From assembly GCA_947624425.1 (NCBI GenBank), contig CANQKG010000029.1, positions 1 to 11,693 on the forward strand: a DNA stretch of 11,693 bases, in the 5' to 3' direction. Under the pieces are notes generated by a model. It worked only from the letters and a program-made list of their open reading frames with translations, did not search any database and was not told the origin of the DNA. The stretch comes from an uncultured Clostridia bacterium (GTDB lineage Bacteria > Bacillota > Clostridia > Oscillospirales > Ruminococcaceae). Shown in pieces: positions 6,374-11,693 of this stretch (position 1 is the stretch's first letter; every line of letters starts with the position of its first letter). Position numbers and translations under genes: made by a program.

Positions 6374-6818
6374 CTATTTCCACTTTTTTGCTTCGGCAAC
6401 GGCAAGTGCGTCGCACCGTTCGTTTTCGGGGTGTCCGGCATGACCCTTTACCCAGTGAAAGGTGACCTGATGCGTCGACAATAGCTCTAATAGTATTTCC
6501 CAAAGATCAGGATTTAGCGCCGGCTCCTTCCGGCTTCTCATCCAGCCGTTTTTCTGCCAGCGCACCGCCCCAGCCCTGTGTGACCGCGTCCACAATGTAC
6601 TTCGAGTCGGTGGTGAGTGAAACGCGGCAGGGGCATTTGAGCGCGCGCAGTCCCGCGATCACGGCGGACAGCTCCATGCGGTTGTTGGTGGTGGACGCTT
6701 CGCCGCCCGATAATTCCTTTCGGTACGCGCCCATTTTGAGGATCGCGCCCCAGCCGCCGGGACCGGGATTGCCGCTGCAGGCTCCGTCGGTAAAAAGCTC
6801 CACTTCGGGCATCGCCAT
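6374..6818 (-). pseudogene. rnhA: Ribonuclease HI, frameshifted as written
   Basis: RNase HI cleaves RNA in RNA-DNA hybrids (R-loops, primers). The first frame (6818 to about 6570) has FTDGACSGNPGPGGWGA with D11, TTNNRMEL with E49, and TTDSKY with D71. After VTQGW the homology jumps to the next frame, which continues AVRWQKNGWMRSR, DLWEILLE and WVKGHAGHPENERCDALA, carrying the catalytic-loop histidine and fourth acidic residue. The switch falls at a G4 run (C4 at 6568-6571); removing one base restores an uninterrupted protein of about 147 residues, close to the family's usual 155. Unrepaired, the product is a 103-residue fragment lacking two active-site residues. ATG 6818 has GAGGTG 5 bases upstream and follows the ABC gene by 27 bases, so co-transcription is likely. 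It is either a base-call/assembly error or a true lesion. Confidence 0.88.
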
Positions 6819-6845
6819 CGTCTCACCTCATTTCAGCTTGTGATC

Positions 6846-9396
<2,551 letters not shown>

Positions 9397-9516
9397 ATGG
9401 CAGCCTCCTTTGCGAAACAGTTAATATTAGCATACCAGCCGCATATGAATATTTCATGAATAAACGGGAGAAAAAACAAAAACTCCCGTTATCAATATGC
9501 CCGTTTGGGCAAAAAA
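9397..9516. other. Intergenic region upstream of the ABC gene
   Basis: It contains the ABC gene's AAGGAGG (9404-9410), a weak minus-strand promoter candidate (TTCATA, 17 bases, TATTAA), a short inverted repeat ATGAA-TAT-TTCAT (9445-9457) that could be an operator, and a hairpin AACGGGAG/CTCCCGTT (9463-9490) with a 12-base A-rich loop. None of these is firmly assignable. Confidence 0.4.
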
Positions 9517-9543
9517 TATCGCGCCGCATAAAGCGGCGCGATA
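9511..9543 (-). terminator. Rho-independent terminator of the purine permease gene
   Basis: An 11-bp stem TATCGCGCCGC/GCGGCGCGATA with a 5-base loop starts 13 bases past the permease stop and is followed on the minus strand by T6. Confidence 0.9.
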
Positions 9544-9556
9544 GAGTGGTTTTTGT

Positions 9557-10960
9557 TTAGTGGGTCAGGAAGAACATCGCCAAAAAGAGAAGGGTGATCA
9601 CATAGGTGGCGGCGTTTACCTCTTTGACCTTGCCGGTGAACAGCTTGACCGCGATATAGGAGATCAGGCCGAACGCGATGCCGTAGGAGATGTTGTAGGT
9701 GAAGGACATCATGGCAACGGTCAGGAAGGCGGGCAGCGCGATCGCGGGATCGCTCCAGTCGATGTCCTTGACGCCGCCCATCATCAGAATACCGACGTAG
9801 ATGAGCGCCGCCGCATAGGCGCAGGAGGGGATCAGCGCGGCGATTGGGGAGAGGAACATCGCAAGGAAGAACAGCGCGGCGGTCGCCATGGCGGCAAGGC
9901 CGGTGCGTCCGCCCGCGGCAACGCCGGAGGAGGACTCCACATAGGTGGTAACGGTCGAGGTACCGCAGACCGAAGCGGTGCAGGTGGCGATCGCGTCGGC
10001 CAGCATCGCACGGTTCATGTTGGGAACCTCATCCTCGCCCTTTTCGTTTTTCACCAGCATATTACCGGTGCGGCAGGCGCCGTATAAAGTGCCCATGGTA
10101 TCGAACATATCCACCATGCAGAATGCCAAAACGGTGGTCAGGAACGCGATCACCAGTTCGCCGACACTGTGATCGGCAAGGAAGGCGGAGAAGTCAAAGC
10201 CCTCGGTGAACACCTTGAAAAGGGAATCGCTGCCGAACTCCTTGAACGCGGTCAGCGGGTTTAAGGAAACGCCGGAGAGGAAGCCGTCATAAAAGCCCGG
10301 CACGGTGAAGCCCAGAATGTAGTAGACGCCGGTGCCGAACAAAATTCCCCAAAGGATACCGCTCTTGACGCCTTTTTTGAGGAAGACCACCATGGCAATC
10401 AGCGCGGCGACCGTGACCAGAAGCGGCATGATGGAAGCCCAGGTTGCTTTTCCCAGCAGGTTAAAGGAAGCAAGGTTGACCAGCGTGGCGTCGTCATTGA
10501 CCACAAGTCCCGAATCCTGGAAGCCCAGAAATGCGATGAACAGACCGATACCGGCGGGGATCGCCTTTTTGATCGGCAGGGGGATTGCGTCAAAGATCAC
10601 CTTCCGCAGACCGGTTGCCGTCAGCAGCACGAATAGGATACCGTCAAACAGAATGAATACCAGCGCGTTTGCGTAGGTAAAGCCGAAGCCGAAGCAGACG
10701 GTGTAGACGAAGAAGGCGTTGAGTCCCATACCGGCCGCCTGTGCCAGCGGCAGATTGGCAAGCAGACCGATCAGCAGGGTGCCGATCACGGCGGAGATGC
10801 CGGTGGCAATGTAGACCGCCCCGTAGGGTACGCCCAGTTCGGAGAACATACCGGGGTTTACCATCATGATGTAGGCCATCGCCATAAATGTGGTAATACC
10901 CGCTACGATTTCGGTACGCACGGTGGTGCCGCGCTCCTTGAGGTGAAACAGCTTTTCCAT
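9557..10960 (-). CDS. pbuG: NCS2-family guanine/hypoxanthine (or adenine) permease, PbuG/AzgA type
   Basis: This 467-residue polytopic membrane protein imports purine bases, probably as a proton symporter. The N-terminal helix TEIVAGITTFMAMAYIMMVNP (written 16-36; AzgA signature), QAAGMGLNAFF (74-84), VDMFDTMGTLYG (283-294) and GTSTVTTYVESSSGVAAGG (333-351) are the conserved core and substrate-site segments of the AzgA/PbuG branch; D284, D287 and E342 are in the expected places. Length is usual for the family. ATG 10960 has AAGGAG 7 bases upstream. Its own promoter and terminator make it a single-gene unit. Substrate preference among guanine, hypoxanthine and adenine cannot be read from sequence alone. 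No purine riboswitch fits in the leader of about 47 bases. Confidence 0.93.
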   Translation of the reverse strand: MEKLFHLKERGTTVRTEIVAGITTFMAMAYIMMVNPGMFSELGVPYGAVYIATGISAVIGTLLIGLLANLPLAQAAGMGLNAFFVYTVCFGFGFTYANALVFILFDGILFVLLTATGLRKVIFDAIPLPIKKAIPAGIGLFIAFLGFQDSGLVVNDDATLVNLASFNLLGKATWASIMPLLVTVAALIAMVVFLKKGVKSGILWGILFGTGVYYILGFTVPGFYDGFLSGVSLNPLTAFKEFGSDSLFKVFTEGFDFSAFLADHSVGELVIAFLTTVLAFCMVDMFDTMGTLYGACRTGNMLVKNEKGEDEVPNMNRAMLADAIATCTASVCGTSTVTTYVESSSGVAAGGRTGLAAMATAALFFLAMFLSPIAALIPSCAYAAALIYVGILMMGGVKDIDWSDPAIALPAFLTVAMMSFTYNISYGIAFGLISYIAVKLFTGKVKEVNAATYVITLLFLAMFFLTH

Positions 10961-11013
10961 TTTCTCTCTCCTTCAAATTGTGTAGAATACCGCCGAACGG
11001 TTTTCTCAACAGT

Positions 11014-11042
11014 ATTGTATCACAAGAAAAGGAAAAAGTAAA
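11014..11042 (-). promoter_or_regulatory. Promoter of the purine permease gene
   Basis: On the minus strand TTTACT (11037-11042) and TACAAT (11014-11019) are 17 bases apart. The predicted start near 11007 gives a leader of about 47 bases. A lone CCGAAC (10993-10998, plus strand) resembles half of a Bacillus PurR box but no second half was found. Confidence 0.6.
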
Positions 11043-11062
11043 CATTTTGTCGGCGTTTGGGG

Positions 11063-11116
11063 AAAAAGATTGCCGCAGGGCGGTCGGATTTGCGGCGTCC
11101 GGCTGCCCTGCGGCAA
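11063..11116 (-). terminator. Probable terminator of the HtrA-like gene
   Basis: Twelve-base arms TTGCCGCAGGGC (11070-11081) and GCCCTGCGGCAA (11105-11116) enclose 23 bases, followed on the minus strand by TCTTTTT. It starts 53 bases after the protease stop. A smaller hairpin CTTGACAG/CTGTCAAG (11136-11160) lies between them. Confidence 0.65.
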
Positions 11117-11169
11117 ACATGAGGAGAGGTTCGAGCTTGACAGCCCAAAACGCTGTCAAGAGAAAGGCG

Positions 11170-11693
11170 TCAGGGTTGGTATTCGCTAAGGGTCAAGGTG
11201 AGATCGGCAGTCCGCCCGTTCCGGTAGATGGTGAGGGTAACGGTATCGCCGACCTCGTGGCGGTCGAGTATGCTGCGCACTTCCGCCGAGGTGGAGACCT
11301 CCTCGCCGTCCACGGCGGCAATGCAGTCGCCCGCCGTGATGCCGAGCTGCTGCGCCTCCGAGCCTGCGGCGACCGACGAGACATATACGCCGAGCCTGCT
11401 GACCCGATAGGACATGGCGGTCTGCGCGTCGGAGATATCAAGGAAGGTCAGCCCGGTATCGACCCGCCCGGTGACATAGCCGTTTTCCAATAACTCCTGC
11501 ACCACCGTTTTGGCGGTGTTGACGGGAATGGCAAAGCCCAGGCCCTCAATGCCGGAGCCGGAGGACTTTGCGTTGACCACGCCTACCAGCTCGCCCGCCG
11601 CGTTAAACAGTCCGCCGCCCGAATTGCCGGGGTTGATGGCGGTATCGGTCTGGAGAAGCTGCATATTCTCGCCCTCTACCGTGATGGTGCGGT
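11170..11693 (-). CDS. htrA: HtrA/DegP-family serine protease with PDZ domain, C-terminal part
   Basis: The gene enters from the right edge, so only the last 174 codons are visible. The catalytic serine lies in INPGNSGGG, preceded by LLQTD as usual for trypsin-like HtrA enzymes; the histidine and aspartate of the triad are outside the window. GLGFAIPVNTAKTVVQEL ends the protease domain. A single PDZ domain follows (about the last 90 residues: GVYVSSVAAGSEAQQLGI to the C-terminus), which binds exposed C-termini of unfolded proteins. The protein ends SEYQP with no second PDZ domain. In Firmicutes such proteins are membrane-anchored and act in envelope protein quality control; the anchor would be in the missing N-terminus. 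An internal ATG at 11664 is not the start, because homology continues upstream (TITVEGEN) to the edge. Confidence 0.93.
   Translation of the reverse strand, partial: RTITVEGENMQLLQTDTAINPGNSGGGLFNAAGELVGVVNAKSSGSGIEGLGFAIPVNTAKTVVQELLENGYVTGRVDTGLTFLDISDAQTAMSYRVSRLGVYVSSVAAGSEAQQLGITAGDCIAAVDGEEVSTSAEVRSILDRHEVGDTVTLTIYRNGRTADLTLTLSEYQP

Noticed and set aside
4592..6465. Long plus-strand frames (347 and 336 codons) opposite iscU and iscS
   Set aside because: They are antisense shadows of clearly conserved genes, with no family resemblance of their own.
10961..11013. Purine riboswitch before the purine permease
   Set aside because: The predicted leader is only about 47 bases and shows no purine aptamer core; a single CCGAAC half-box is too little to call a PurR site.

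Overview
The window looks like a chromosomal segment of a low-GC-phylum anaerobe, most likely a gut Clostridia of the Oscillospirales/Ruminococcaceae type. The signs are strong Gram-positive ribosome binding sites (AAGGAGG types), an FNT-family transporter and NifS/NifU pair as in Clostridia, a secreted BspA-like leucine-rich-repeat protein ending in a type I dockerin, and abundant short CCTCCC/GGGAGG hairpin repeats between genes. The taxonomic placement is inference; no marker gene such as rRNA is present.

Layout. Positions 1-455 hold the 5' part of a formate/nitrite-type transporter on the minus strand with a clear promoter. Positions 456-1260 are a long non-coding stretch with one copy (L, about 633-965) of a composite repeat and two 38-bp palindromes. 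The only plus-strand gene, 1261-4128, encodes a 955-residue secreted protein with signal peptide, 21 recognisable LRR units, a beta-rich domain, a helical FIVAR-like segment and a dockerin; a strong terminator follows. Positions 4193-4603 hold a second, inverted copy (R) of the composite repeat, so the dockerin gene sits inside an inverted repeat pair.

From 4660 to the end everything runs on the minus strand. In transcription order (right to left) these are a 3' fragment of an HtrA/DegP-type serine protease (11170-11693), a PbuG/AzgA-type purine permease (9557-10960), a fused ABC ATPase/FtsX permease (6846-9396), rnhA (6374-6818), and the cysteine desulfurase/scaffold pair iscS-iscU (4697-6306) closed by a bidirectional terminator. 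The iscS-iscU pair is a tight two-gene operon (2-bp gap) for Fe-S cluster assembly with its own promoter just beyond the rnhA stop.

Two adjacent minus-strand genes are broken as written: rnhA by one extra base in a G4 run, and the ABC fusion by what looks like a loss of about 20 bases in its first transmembrane segment. These may be real lesions or assembly errors. The least explained material is around the dockerin gene: the inverted composite repeats, a repeat module whose hairpin arms change together, and the twin palindromes, one overlapping the -35 of a good candidate promoter and the other in the predicted 5' leader. No CRISPR array, tRNA, rRNA, transposase or prophage gene was seen.
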